Shown here one piece after another: positions 11,918 to 23,249 of a DNA stretch of 64,000 nucleotides. Both the position numbers and the translations under genes were made by a program. Below the pieces are notes generated by a model. That model was not told the DNA's origin. It did no database searches and saw only the letters and a program-made list of their open reading frames with translations. The stretch is from NCBI GenBank assembly GCA_021234155.1, contig JAJEKV010000046.1, forward strand, positions 3,820,665-3,884,664, read 5' to 3'. This DNA comes from Isoetes taiwanensis (lineage: Eukaryota > Streptophyta > Lycopodiopsida > Isoetales > Isoetaceae). Every line of letters begins with the position of its first letter. The first letter of the stretch is position 1.

Positions 11918-12774
11918 ATATCATTTTCTTTAGCAATTTTAGGAAAAATATCATTTTCAAGAAAGGAACGCTTAAGCTCAATCCTGTTCAAAGTATTGGG
12001 ATTCAAAAGATAAATGCCTGCATTGATCTTGTTGCCTACAAAAATCTGTGGCTTCTCTACAAACCTTTCAATCTAACCTGTCTCTTCGTCCATCAAGACC
12101 ACCCCATATTTTGATGGTTCCTCTACCTGGAAGCAAGCAGGATATATTTCTGATATTAGCATACAAAAACAAAGTAAAGATATATTTTTTTCTTTATGAA
12201 TAATTTTAGTAAGGAAACATGTACCTTAATAACCATGATGGAGGCCTCTTTTCCATGTTGCTCCTGAAATTTGATCATATCACTTAGAGGATACTCGCAT
12301 ATCACATCATTGTTAAGAACAAAAAATGGTTTCCCATATCCACTCAAAAGCTTATCCTTTGCTAGGGCCAAAGGGCCGGCTGTGCCTAATGGATCATTCT
12401 CTTGCGAAAGAGTTATCTTGATGCCAAATCTTGTTTCATACTCTCTTACAAAACTCAGCATATGTTCCGGTTTATAATTGATTGCTAAAATCACCTCATC
12501 CACACCAACTGCAATCAATGCTTCTATCTGCATTACGAATCAATTAAATTATGCTTCTAATTTTAGTATTTAACTCAACTAATTGTCGAAAAAAGAAAGG
12601 AGCAAATTTTTACAAGGCGATCAACGCAAAAAATGAGAAAAAGAAAAGATTCAAAAACCTAACCTGGTGAACGATCATAGGCTTATTAGCAAAATCAACG
12701 AGTGGTTTAGGTACACTGAGTGTAAGGGGTTGCAACCGAGTTCCAAGACCGCCAACAAGGATCAGACCCTTCAT
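11918..12774 (-). pseudogene. GDP-mannose pyrophosphorylase, truncated in exon 3
   Basis: The family enzyme (mannose-1-phosphate guanylyltransferase) makes GDP-mannose for ascorbate, cell-wall and glycosylation pathways in the cytosol. Exon 1 (12774-12664, 37 codons) begins [20 protein letters not shown], with the nucleotidyltransferase signature G-G-x-G-T-R-L and then V-P-K-P. Exon 2 (12527-12225, 101 codons) has GVDEVILAINY, PLGTAGPLALA and FFVLNNDVICEYP. Exon 3 starts at 12126 with V-E-E-P-S-K-Y-G-V-V. Introns of 136 and 98 bp have GT-AG ends and keep phase 0. Exon 3 has an in-frame TAG at 12075-12073, where the family has a coding residue, and homology stops near 11918 at the CACTA-like sequence. 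The whole left-handed beta-helix C-terminus is absent. Family identity is firm. Loss of function is inferred; a base-call error could explain the stop but not the truncation. Confidence 0.85.
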
Positions 12775-14553
12775 CGCAATCCAAAATCAAGCCTGGCGGA
12801 TAGAAAAATTTGACGGGCTTTTCTTAAATGCCAAACCGCTTTCCACCTTTTGTATGCGACAAACCTTTTCTTTTTGGGTTAGCCGGCAACCTTTTTGGGT
12901 TGCCCCCTGGCAACCCTCTTGTTGGAGGGTGGAGTGATGTATGAAGGCCTCGATTTGTTCAAAGATAATGTTCCGGTTTATAATTGATTGCTAAAATCAC
13001 CTCATCCACACCAACAAAATCAATGCTTCTATCTCATTACGAATCAATTAAATTATGCTTCTAATTTTAGTATTTAACTCAACTAATTGTCGAAAAAGAA
13101 AGGAGCAAATTTTACAAGGCGATCAATGCAAAAATGAGAAAAAGAAAAGATTCAAAAAACCTAACCCGTGTGAATAGATCATAGGCTTATTAGCAAAAAT
13201 CAACGAGTGGTTTAGGTACAATCGAGTGTAAGGGGTTGCAACCGAGTTCCAAGACCGCCAACAAGGATCAGACCCTTCATCGCAATCCAAAATCAAGCCT
13301 GGCGGATAGAAAAATTTGACGGGCTTTTCTTAAATGCCAAACCGCTTTCCACCTTTTGTATCGACAAACCTTTTCTTTTTGGGTTAGCGCCAAGAACCTT
13401 TTTGGTTGCCCAAAACCCTTTTGTTGGAGGGTGGAGGTCATGAAGGCCTCGATTTGTTCGTTTTGCTGAAAGATAATCGTTCGGGCTTATAATTGATTGC
13501 TAAAATCACCTCATCCACACCAATCGCAATCAATGCTTCTATCCATTACGAATCAATTAAATTATGCTTCTAATTTTAGTATTTAACTCAACTAATTGTC
13601 GAAAAAAAAAGGAGCAAATTTTACAAGGCGATCAAAAAAATGAGAAAAAGAAAAGATTCAAAAACCTAACCCGTGAACGATCATAGGCTTATTAGCAAAA
13701 TCAACGAAGTGGTTTAGGGGAGTGGTTGCAACCGAAGTTCCAAGACCGCCAACAAGGATCAGACCCTTCATCGCAATCCAAAATCAAGCCCGGGCGGATA
13801 GAAAAATTTGACCGGGCTTTTCTTAAATGCCAAACCGCTTCCACCTTTTGTATAGCAAACCTTTTCTTTTTGGGTTAGCCGGCAACCTTTTTGGGTTGCC
13901 CCTTGAACCCTCTTGTTGGAGGGTGGAGGAGCAAGGCCTCGATTTGTTCAAAGATACGCCCCGGTTTATAATTGATTGCTAAAATCACCTCATCCACACC
14001 AACTGCAATCAATGCTTCTATCTGCATTACGAATCAATTAAATTATGCTTCTAATTTTAGTATTTAACTCAACTAATTGTCGAAAAAAGAAAGGAGCAAA
14101 TTTTTACAAGGCGATCAATGCAAAAAATGAGAAAAAGAAAAGATTCAAAAACCTAACCTGGTGAACGATCATAGGCTTATTAGCAAAATCAACGAAAGGT
14201 TTAGGTACACCGAGTATAAGGGGTTGCAAACCAAGTTCCAAGACCGCCAACAAGGATCAGACCCTTCATCGCAATCCAAAATCAAGCCTGGCGGATAGAA
14301 AAATTTGACGGGCTTTTCTTAAATGCCAAACCGCTTTCCACCTTTTGTAATTGATTCCGGTTTATAATTGATTGCTAAAATCACCTCATCCACGCCAACT
14401 GCAATCAATGCTTCTATCTGCATTACGAATCAATTAAATTATGCTTCTAATTTTAGTATTTAACTCAACTAATTGTCGAAAAAAGAAAGGAGCAAATTTT
14501 TACAAGGCGATCAACGCAAAAAATGAGAAAAAGAAAAGATTCAAAAACCTAAC

Positions 14554-14664
14554 CTGGTGAACGATCATAGGCTTATTAGCAAAATCAACGAGTGGTTTAG
14601 GTACACTGAGTGTAAGGGGTTGCAACCGAGTTCCAAGACCGCCAACAAGGATCAGACCCTTCAT
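14554..14664 (-). pseudogene. Duplicated exon 1 of GDP-mannose pyrophosphorylase
   Basis: This is an exact-length (111 bp) copy of exon 1, with start codon at 14664 and a GT donor following 14554. Its own intron 1 and exon 2 start follow on the minus strand. It reads the same G-G-L-G-T-R-L signature. By itself it cannot make an enzyme because the following exon 2 piece runs into the next unit. Confidence 0.75.
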
Positions 14665-15058
14665 CGCAATCCAAAATCAAGCCTGGCGGATAGAAAAATT
14701 TGACGGGCTTTTCTTAAATGCCAAACCGCTTTCCACCTTTTGTATGCGACAAACCTTTTCTTTTTGGGTTAGCCGGCAACCTTTTTGGGTTGCCCCCCGG
14801 GCAACCCTCTTGTTGGAGGGTGGAGTGACGTATGAAGGCCTCGATTTGTTCAGCATACGTTCCGGTTTATAATTGATTGCTAAAATCACCTCATCCACAC
14901 CAACTGCAATCAATGCTTCTATCTGCATTACGAATCAATTAAATTATGCTTCTAATTTTAGTATTTAACTCAACTAATTGTCGAGAAAAGAAAGGAGCAA
15001 ATTTTTACAAGGCGATCAACGCAAAAAATGAGAAAAAGAAAAGATTCAAAAACCTAAC

Positions 15059-15169
15059 CTGGTGAACGATCATAGGCTTATTAGCAAAATCAACGAGTGG
15101 TTTAGGTACACTGAGTGTAAGGGGTTGCAACCGAGTTCCAAGACCGCCAACAAGGATCAGACCCTTCAT
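15059..15169 (-). pseudogene. Duplicated exon 1 of GDP-mannose pyrophosphorylase
   Basis: This is an intact 111-bp exon 1 copy with GT donor. The unit from here to the next copy (15.06-15.56 kb) is almost identical to its neighbour, pointing to recent duplication or homogenisation. The exon 2 piece reads 83 codons (15433-15182) before a stop because it continues through the unit junction into spacer. Confidence 0.75.
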
Positions 15170-15563
15170 CGCAATCCAAAATCAAGCCTGGCGGATAGAA
15201 AAATTTGACGGGCTTTTCTTAAATGCCAAACCGCTTTCCACCTTTTGTATGCGACAAACCTTTTCTTTTTGGGTTAGCCGGCAACCTTTTTGGGTTGCCC
15301 CCCGGGCAACCCTCTTGTTGGAGGGTGGAGTGACGTATGAAGGCCTCGATTTGTTCAGCATACGTTCCGGTTTATAATTGATTGCTAAAATCACCTCATC
15401 CACACCAACTGCAATCAATGCTTCTATCTGCATTACGAATCAATTAAATTATGCTTCTAATTTTAGTATTTAACTCAACTAATTGTCGAAAAAGGAAAGG
15501 AGCAAATTTTTACAAGGCGATCAACGCAAAAAATGAGAAAAAGAAAAGATTCAAAAACCTAAC

Positions 15564-15674
15564 CTGGTGAACGATCATAGGCTTATTAGCAAAATCAACG
15601 AGTGGTTTAGGTACACTGAGTGTAAGGGGTTGCAACCGAGTTCCAAGACCGCCAACAAGGATCAGACCCTTCAT
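15564..15674 (-). pseudogene. Duplicated exon 1 of GDP-mannose pyrophosphorylase
   Basis: This is a third intact extra copy of exon 1, again 111 bp with start codon and GT donor. The next unit upstream (about 15.87-16.34 kb) is degraded. Any of these copies could act as an alternative first exon splicing to the complete exon 2 at 12527; nothing in the sequence shows which one is used. Confidence 0.7.
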
Positions 15675-16344
15675 CGCAATCCAAAATCAAGCCTGGCGGA
15701 TAGAAAAATTTGACGGGCTTTTCTTAAATGCCAAACCGCTTTCCACCTTTTTTGTATCGACAAACCTTTTTCTTTTTGGGTTAGCCCGGCAACCTTTTGG
15801 GTTGCCCTCGCAACCCTCTTGTTGGGGGTGGAGTGACGAGATGAAGGCCTCGATTTGTTCAAAGATAACCCTCTTATAATTGATTGCTAAAATCACCTCA
15901 TCCACAAAACCGCAATCAATGCTTCTATCTCATTCACGAATCAATTAAATTATGCTTCTAATTTTAGTATTTAACTCAACTAATTGTCCGAAAAAAAAAA
16001 AGGAGCAAATTTTTTAAAAGGCTTTTAACGCAAAAAATGAGAAAAAGAAAAGATTCAAAAACCTAACACATGAATGATCATTTATTAGCAAAATCAACGA
16101 GTGGTTTAGGTACATCTTGTAAACCGCAACCGATTTCCAAGACCGCCAACAAGGATCGGACCCTTCATGAACCAAAATCAAGCCCGATTTAGAAAAATTT
16201 GAATCAATTTCGCTTTTCTTAAATGCCAAACCGCTTTCCACCTTTTGTATGCGACAAACCTTTTCGTTTTGGGTTAGCCGGCAACCTTTTTGGGGCCCCC
16301 CGGGCAACCCTCTTGTTGGAGGGCAACCCTCTTGTATGAAGGCC

Positions 16345-17160
16345 TCGATGAAATGCCATAGAATATTCTATATACGAGGTTGCGATTACTGGGGGCTTTT
16401 AGGGTTTTGTGACGCCTTCGGTGACACTTATGGCGTTTCACATGCACAATTTTTTGAAGCAGCTGGCCAAAGCAAAGCCGCTTCAAGATATTCCATTTAA
16501 AGCTTGAACCCTCCATGCAGATTTGGTTGTTCTAATTTTAGGTCACTTAACGTGATTGTTGAAATGGTTGTTGCACTTAGGATTTCTTGAAGCAGCGGTG
16601 TAGCAGAAGCGAAAAACTACAAAAAGTCCATGTGAGTATAAAAGGCAAGCAAGAAGCCAGGCCCATCGATTTAAACAGAAAGCAGGCGTAGCAGAGCCGA
16701 TTTAAGCGAGGCGGCAGAGCAGGCACGGAAAAGCAAAGCAGCCGATTTAAGCAGAGCAAGGAGCCGGATTTGCTCAGAGATAAACAAAAGGTTGCTGCTC
16801 GAGAGTCAACGGGAAGCTGGATTTGGCTGGATTTGCCGAAGGGAAAAAAGGAAGCAGGTCTTTCTATGGCTTGGAGGTCTGGCTATGGAGGCCGGAGGCC
16901 TGGCTATGGCGGCCTTCTGCGAAGGATCTACCATGGCGGAGTGCAGCCCAGAAAAAATAGATTTGTTAGAACTCCTGCCTGGCTATGGCGACGGATTTGT
17001 TGCCTGCCATTTTTGCTTGGCTATGGCGATGGATTTGTTGCCTGGCATTTTTGCTTTGGCTATGGCGGAGGTCCCAAAAGAAAGAAAATCACCAGTGGCA
17101 GCAGAGGAAATGTTATGGCCATAACATCTTTGTTATGGTCATAACCGATTGGGCCCCAAA
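16345..17160. other. Possible element leader with GGCTATGGC repeats and ATGTTATGG palindromes
   Basis: A TATA-like GTATAAAAGG lies at about 16636. It is followed by repeated CGATTTAAGC(A)GAG motifs (16667, 16698, 16741). From 16875 to 17080 the motif GGCTATGGC recurs about six times, with a near-duplicate of about 55 bp (GGATTTGTTGCCTG..ATTTTTGCTT). The perfect 18-bp palindrome ATGTTATGGCCATAACAT is at 17110-17127, followed by two diverged versions. The frames at 16770-17144 are open but low-complexity. Because an L1-type coding region starts downstream, this may be its 5' leader; that link is inference. Confidence 0.35.
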
Positions 17161-17339
17161 ATGTTACTGGACATAACATCCAGAGATCAACGACTGAGAT
17201 TAAACCCTACAGCTAAATGCTGAGGCCAAGGACATTAAGGAGGGAAAAACATATGGATCACGAGTCTTGTAAGAAGAGTAGACTGGGTGAAGAAGTGAAA
17301 GGGAAGACGTCACCAAAAAGGAAGAAGTCTATTATGAGA

Positions 17340-20300
17340 AATGGATCGTAAGAGCTTAAGTTGGAACATTAGATGGGTGAAATCATTCGAGGTGAAATGA
17401 AGTATATTAGCTCTAGCTTTAACTAAAATAAAACCAGATATCATATGTTGGCAAGAGCATAGGTGCAAGGATGAAGAAATAGAGCATTCTTTGGATTTGT
17501 TAGGAGCTAATTTTGTAGTAGCACCACTTACGAGTGGAAGATCTAGTACATGGACCTAATGGAAGAAGGAGATTAAGGTATTATCTGCCTATGTTGATGG
17601 TTTTGGTAGATGTAGTATAACATGGAATATAGGCGGACGGAATGGGCCTACACCAACATTCATGCACATAATGTTGCAAGTAACAGAGGTGCATTGTGGG
17701 TTTCAATTAAGAATATGGTTAAACGCTTTGGCGATAATAATGTAGCATAGATCGTTATTGGGGACTTTAACATGGTTGAAAAGTAGGGAGGATAAATCTG
17801 GGAATGTTTCGGAGATTGTGACTAGTATCAAGAAGCAAGAACAATCAGTTCATTGGCAGAATGCAATTATCAGATTACAAGGAGATGATGGATTTACATG
17901 GTGTGATGGACGTCTTGGAGAAGGCAGCGTGTATTCTCCCCATGATAGGTGTTACATAAATCACGTGGCATCAATTTGTTGCCCTGCTCTATTCCTACAA
18001 AATTTGTTAAACAATTCTATTTCAGATCACAATCCACAGTTGGTAAGCACTGGTCCTTTAAACAATCTAGAACCTCTCAGGTTAATTTTTAAGTTGAACA
18101 ATCATTACCTCACGAATTCTGAATTTAAGTTACAATGCAAAACAACAAGGATCATGCAGCTTAAATAAAATAGGTATAGAGGCCATGGTTCCTTGTTGCT
18201 GTTAAGAAGTTTGCAAAAGAGTGGGGAAGAAATAAAGTAATGCAGGAGAGGGAAAAACTAGATTTAGTATATCAAGAGATCTCTCATCTTAGAAGGAGTG
18301 GAGTGGCTCTAGGAAGAGGAGAGAGAAAAATTCTGGATGAAATCGGGCGCATGGAAAAAATTGAAGTCATGGAGGTCAAAGTAAAAGCTCGTCTCACATG
18401 GATAAAAGACGGAGACATGTGTTCTGTGTTCCTTTTTAGGGCACAACAAAGAAAGCATTCAACTACACTTACCTCTTTGCAGATTGAAGATGGGTCATTG
18501 ATCAAGGAACCTCAAAAGATCAAAGACTATCTATATAACTATCTTAGAGGGTTTTTTTAAGCCAAAAAAAAAGTGGAATTGCAGGACTATTTTGAATACA
18601 TAATACTTGTTAGAGTACGATAGCACCTTCGTCCAGGAAGGAGATACGTAAGTGGCTTTTTCATTGGCAAAAGGTAAGTGTCCAGGCCTTAATGGAATCC
18701 CAATCTAGTTCTTCCAAGTTAACTGGAATTTTATAGAATCTTTTATGTATAAAACATATTCATACCACAAAATTATTGGTAAAGGATATGTGGAAAAGTT
18801 GAAGCCAATACTTATGGAGCATATTTATAATACGCAAGCAGAATTTCTAACCAAAAGAAGTATCCTCAGCAATGTAGCAGTAACATTTGAAGGATTGCAT
18901 TGGACAAGAATACATAGCAAATGGTCATATATTTGAAATTACATCTGTAGTTTTTCTTGGGGAGACCTCCCCTATCTTTCTAATTGGCAGAAATATGATA
19001 CAGGGTTGCCCTTTAGCACCATTCTTTTTCCATAATAAGGCAAAAGGTCTTTCTCTGTTGCTTCTATCTGCAACAGAAGACCGTATCATTAGCGGTCTTG
19101 CTATTGTGATGAAACCCAACATGTATGTAGCAAATACGCTGATGATACTTTTCTTTTTTTGAAGGCAACGAAAGAAAACTTATTTAGCACAAGGAAATTT
19201 TTTGATGTATTTTTTATGGAATGGAGATGTTTTCTAAACTTGAACAAATATACTGCATTGCGGCTACTAGAAGAACCCCTACCTACTTTTATTCATCACT
19301 ACCTCATGAAAGGTAATATTGAGAGCCAATTCATCTCAGTTGTTGGGCATCCCGATTGATGTTAACAGGTCTTCATGGAGATGTGGTCCTCGAGATCCTT
19401 CATGGATGGTTTGTCCCAAATTGCGTCTCGGCAACAGTCCTAAGCACGTCAATCAATTTGCATATTTGTTGTTGTAGCATGAGAAGTTACAGAATTCCTG
19501 CCAAGTCATCTGTGAGCATCTGAGCATAGGCCTCTGCATGGTTGCAGTCTAAGCGCAGGTGAAGCATGCAAGGAGCTGCATCACAGGGAATACGAACAGA
19601 ATAGTGAGAGAGTCTGAAGAGAATTAGTGTAAAAGAACCCACTCCCTCCTCAAGTACAAACTCTCACTTAGCAAATCATTCAAGGGTACCAAGGACTATC
19701 TATTTTGTTAGCAAATTTGGACATGTTAGTTCCACATGTCTCATGTGTGATTACGTGGATGAAACTATTGAACACTGCTTTATGGATGATATTGATACCC
19801 AAACTACTTGGGATCGTGTGAAAAATCTATTCTATTCCCCATGGACGTTAAAACTTCTGTTCTATTCTGTTATGTTCTGTTCTGTTCTGCGCTCCAATTG
19901 TAAATATTGTGGTAGGACTATACTGTTTGAGGTGGTCTGCACTAAAAAAGATTGTCATGCACCTCTGCAAGGGTTGGCTTCTTTGGATCATGTGGAAGAA
20001 GCGTAGAACATTCGTGTTCTCTGAGAATTATACAAACTCATCTAAGATCTTGAGATTTCTTAGATCCAAACTTAGCAAGCAGGTCCGTGCTATGGCCAAC
20101 AAATGACATTCCAACAGTTATGGGAACATTTCTTCATGGGATTGTGATGTAAAACATATATATTTCACTATATGATTACCTCCACATATTCAGTACATCT
20201 ATGTGGATGGACCGATACCACATAGATTTAAGTTGTACTACAATGTTCTCTTTTGTAATGTATGTGAATCATCGTTCTCTTTTCAGCTCCAATATAAAAG
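17340..20300 (+). mobile_element. Decayed L1-type LINE (endonuclease, RT, zinc-binding region)
   Basis: Fragments of a plant L1 second ORF appear in order on the plus strand. The endonuclease part near 17430-17990 includes PDIICWQEHRCKDEEI and FTWCDGR. Then comes the pre-RT motif ARLTWIKDGDMCSVFLFRAQ (18388-18447). RT begins with KGKCPGLNGIP (about 18670) and Q-A-E-F-L-T-K-R-S-I-L-S-N-V (about 18836). The zinc-binding C-terminal part is at 19735-19800 (CLMCDYVDETIEHCFM). The catalytic Y/F-ADD position reads Y-V-A-N-T near 19130, so the active site is lost. Stops and frameshifts are frequent. The 3' end is uncertain. Confidence 0.75.
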
Positions 20301-20320
20301 AAATTGCTTATCACGCTGAA

Positions 20321-20510
20321 ATATCACGCCATGCTTCAAGATAGCCTATAAATCGAGTTTAAAAAAAAAAAGAAATCACCCATAGGGATATTCATGACAT
20401 ATTCCCCAAACATACCATGCTTCAAGATAGCCTATAAATCGAGTTTTAAAAAACGAAATCACCCATAGTTATATTCATGACATATTCCCCAACCATACCC
20501 TCTATACCCT
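20321..20510. repeat. Two-copy tandem repeat of about 90 bp
   Basis: The block CATGCTTCAAGATAGCCTAT to GACATATTCCCCAA occurs twice in a row (starting near 20331 and 20418) with small differences, including the length of an A run. It lies just after the LINE remnant. No coding content is seen. Confidence 0.75.
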
Positions 20511-22179
20511 CCTTCGGGCAATCCAAAGAAAGGAGGGAAGCATTTTTATTTATGAAAAAAGCAAATTACATAGGAGGTAGAGAGTAAGTGAAGGCCTTAA
20601 CTTTGACCTTACCTCTTGAAAAGAAGGAGCATCAAGATAATTAAAATCTCTATCATATACATCAAGAAAATAGGTGTATCCTTGTCTCTAATCCAATAAC
20701 AAGCTTGCATGTGGCATCCATTCTAATCAAGAATAAAAACTCACTCTTCCATTCTTAACTTGACCTGCTATATCCAATCTATCCTTCATCTGTTGCACCA
20801 TCTCCTCATTGGCTGCTTTTCTTGATGTTGTGGAAGAGAAAGGAGCATATTCTTGACTTGTCATCGCTCCTCCTTTTTCTTGCACATTACATCATATAGA
20901 ACCAAAAAGCAAAAGCAACAATGTAGTCAACATGGATCATCATGAGTTCTTGACCTTGAAACTGCAAATCCGCAGACAACATCACTTCAGGAGAAATTAT
21001 AGGAGGATTGTGTGGTTATTCTATACAAAAGTGTTGTTTTTGGCAATAAAAAATCATGCTATAGTATCTTTGCTTACTCCTTCCACGTCCATTTGATTTT
21101 TTTTCTTTCACTACCACCATTTGCTTCCACTACTTCATCGTCTCCTTGCAAGATCACAAAGCCCATAGAACATCCTATTTGACTTTTCTTGAAATGTACC
21201 GAGTAGATGTTCATCATCATATTTGGAAGAAACAATCTATGCTTTTTGCTTGTTGTCCACGAACTCTTTTCCCTTCACGAAAACTGTTCTTGTCACTTGT
21301 GCAAAAGTCGTTTTGTCCTAAGATTTAGTTTATAGACACCCATTCTATACTATTTATTCAAGTTAGATTTTCTCCCTTCTTTAGTCGGTGCGTTTATATT
21401 AGACTCATAGATTGGCTTTTATTTTGCAAGTCGAATATCAAAAATGGGGTATTCGACTCGTAGATTCGCATGTAAATTATGTAAGTTAAATACGCCCAAA
21501 AAATATTGTGTGAGTCGAATACCCCTCCAAAGTAAAAACTATTAAAAGGACTCGTGCAAGGAAGTTGAAAACTAAACGAACTAGCCATCTACGCCATGCA
21601 ACATTATTGCAATAAAACAATTTCTCATATTATAATAAAATATAATTATTATGCACGGCGTATTCAGCTCGCCTTTTTTTGGAATCCAACCCTCTTTCGG
21701 GAGCCAATATTTCGCTCATTCTTTAGTCCTTCAACTTTCTTTTTCATCTTGTTTGTTGCAACTTCTTTGCCCATTTTCATTTTTGTTATGGTCTTACCTA
21801 CCAACTCCATGATAACCCTTTCTAGTTTGTCATTCCAAAGTTAGTATAGGGTTGGTCTTTCAGTAGTTTTAAAAATAAGATTTACCTTCGTTTCAGAGAT
21901 AGAAGCTAAAATATTCTTGAACTACTCAGGTAGTTATTTGTTGAGAGTTAGTTTTCTTTTTCTTTTTGGCAAAGCCCTATTTAGCTTCCACTTTTTGTGT
22001 TCTTTCCATCAGCTCTACGTGCATCTCTTTCTTTCTTGGTAAAGCATCTCAAGTCCCATCCACTCTCCCTTCTTCCCCTTTGGTTTCATATTTGTTAACT
22101 TTTTCTTGTTGGAGGTCTTCATTTTGTCAATTTCTCTCATACCTATTATAGGTGATGTTGGCTTAATGGAGCTTATAGT
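20511..22179. other. AT-rich region without a recognisable gene
   Basis: No supported gene is seen. The minus strand at 20867-20737 reads a short, codon-like stretch ending in a stop (with SRKAANEEMVQQMKDRLD), which might be the end of an exon. The rest has only short open frames on both strands. Much of 21.6-22.1 kb is T-rich on the plus strand. Confidence 0.4.
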
Positions 22180-23045
22180 TGACTTGGTAAAGCCCACATG
22201 CCTTGTTGTGAGGCTTTTGTGGGTCTTGAGGAGGATAGTCTCCCTCGCTTGGCTTTGAAGGGGTCTTTTGATCGAGGTTGGTATGCAGAGGGTATGGTGT
22301 GGTTAAGAAAATGGGGGCTTTGCATTGAGGGTCTTGAACAGAATAAGAGTCGGATCAGGGAATGGGTTGAGGAGGCGATCATGAGCCGGATATGGTCTAG
22401 ACTAGGCACAAAGATGTTGCATTACAGGGAGCGGATGAACCCTATGCTGCGTTAGATGAATTATCTCAATGACAATCTCTCTATGAGGAAAAGACACGTT
22501 ATATCCAGAATGAGGCTGAGTGCGCACCACCTAAATGTTGAGGTAGGGAGATGGTCGGGAATAGCACGTGAGCACAGACTTTGTCGAGCATGTGGAGCAA
22601 ATGAGGTCGAGGATGAAGAACACGCGATTTTTAAGTGTCCGGCATACCAAGCTCTGAGGTGCATATTTGAGATTGGGGTTATAGATCTTATCTCTTTTTT
22701 AAACCTATCAACAACCCGTGTTGCAAGCTTCTTAATGGATATGCTACAATTGAGGGAGACGGCTATTAAAATATCTAGAGATATTCTTGGGGATGAAGAA
22801 GAGAGTAAGCTTGATGATGAGCCTCTTGATTGTGAAGGCTTGTCACAAGAAGTTGTTTTTTACTTTGAAAATGTTTTTCTAAACGTCTCATAGATTTGAT
22901 GGTCTCAAAAGATGGAATAATATATTTCACTTCACTTCACTTCACTTCCTTCCCTCCCTCCCTCTCCCCTCTCTTCCCCACACACACACACACACGCGAC
23001 ACGCACGCACACACGCCAAGACGCACGCACGCTTGCACCGCCAAG
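22180..23045 (+). mobile_element. 3' part of a short-repeat-tailed LINE with pyrimidine and CA microsatellite
   Basis: This 5'-truncated copy encodes the C-terminal part of a LINE protein. It includes RLCRACGANEVEDEEH-x5-C (22579-22641), a C-x2-C-x9-H-x5-C zinc-binding pattern, and ends with the stop at 22891-22893. One internal stop (22453-22455) breaks it. After the stop come a small hairpin (22892-22905), the tail (TTCAC)n, then (CCCT)-rich, CA-rich sequence to about 23040. Close relatives are at 36840-37560 (minus) and 43.6-44.4 kb (plus). Confidence 0.8.
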
Positions 23046-23249
23046 AAATACTCTATTTATGAAATGCAACATCTAAATGTTCTAATGATCCGTCATTGGG
23101 ATTCTACAGATGTGTTAACCTAATTTTGGGCCCTAAATCTCGTCGAGTAGTCATGTCTGAGTTGTTTACTGCATATTTGTTCCATTGCTAGTGTCTTTGG
23201 GTTTTTATGCAACCATCTCCATGGTTGTGTCTTTAGTTGCTTTGATCTA

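Larger units (their letters stand above)
12469..16345 (-). repeat. Tandem array of pyrophosphorylase exon 1-intron 1-exon 2 start (8 copies, about 0.5 kb period)
   Basis: The exon 2 start signature recurs at about 12469, 12970, 13486, 13962, 14358, 14866, 15368 and 15872, so spacing is 396-516 bp. Each unit holds exon 1, intron 1 and about the first 24 codons of exon 2. It then jumps, after ATGCTGA, to a common upstream sequence rich in 'GGTTGCC..GGCAACC'. Exon 1 is intact with its GT donor at 12664-12774, 14554-14664, 15059-15169 and 15564-15674. Units near 13.0, 13.5, 14.0 and 15.9 kb have many small indels and lost donors. Exon 2 is complete only in the copy at 12225-12527. Confidence 0.9.

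Noticed and set aside
12469-16345. A tandem family of separate full pyrophosphorylase genes
   Set aside because: Only exon 1 and the start of exon 2 repeat; a single complete exon 2 and partial exon 3 exist.
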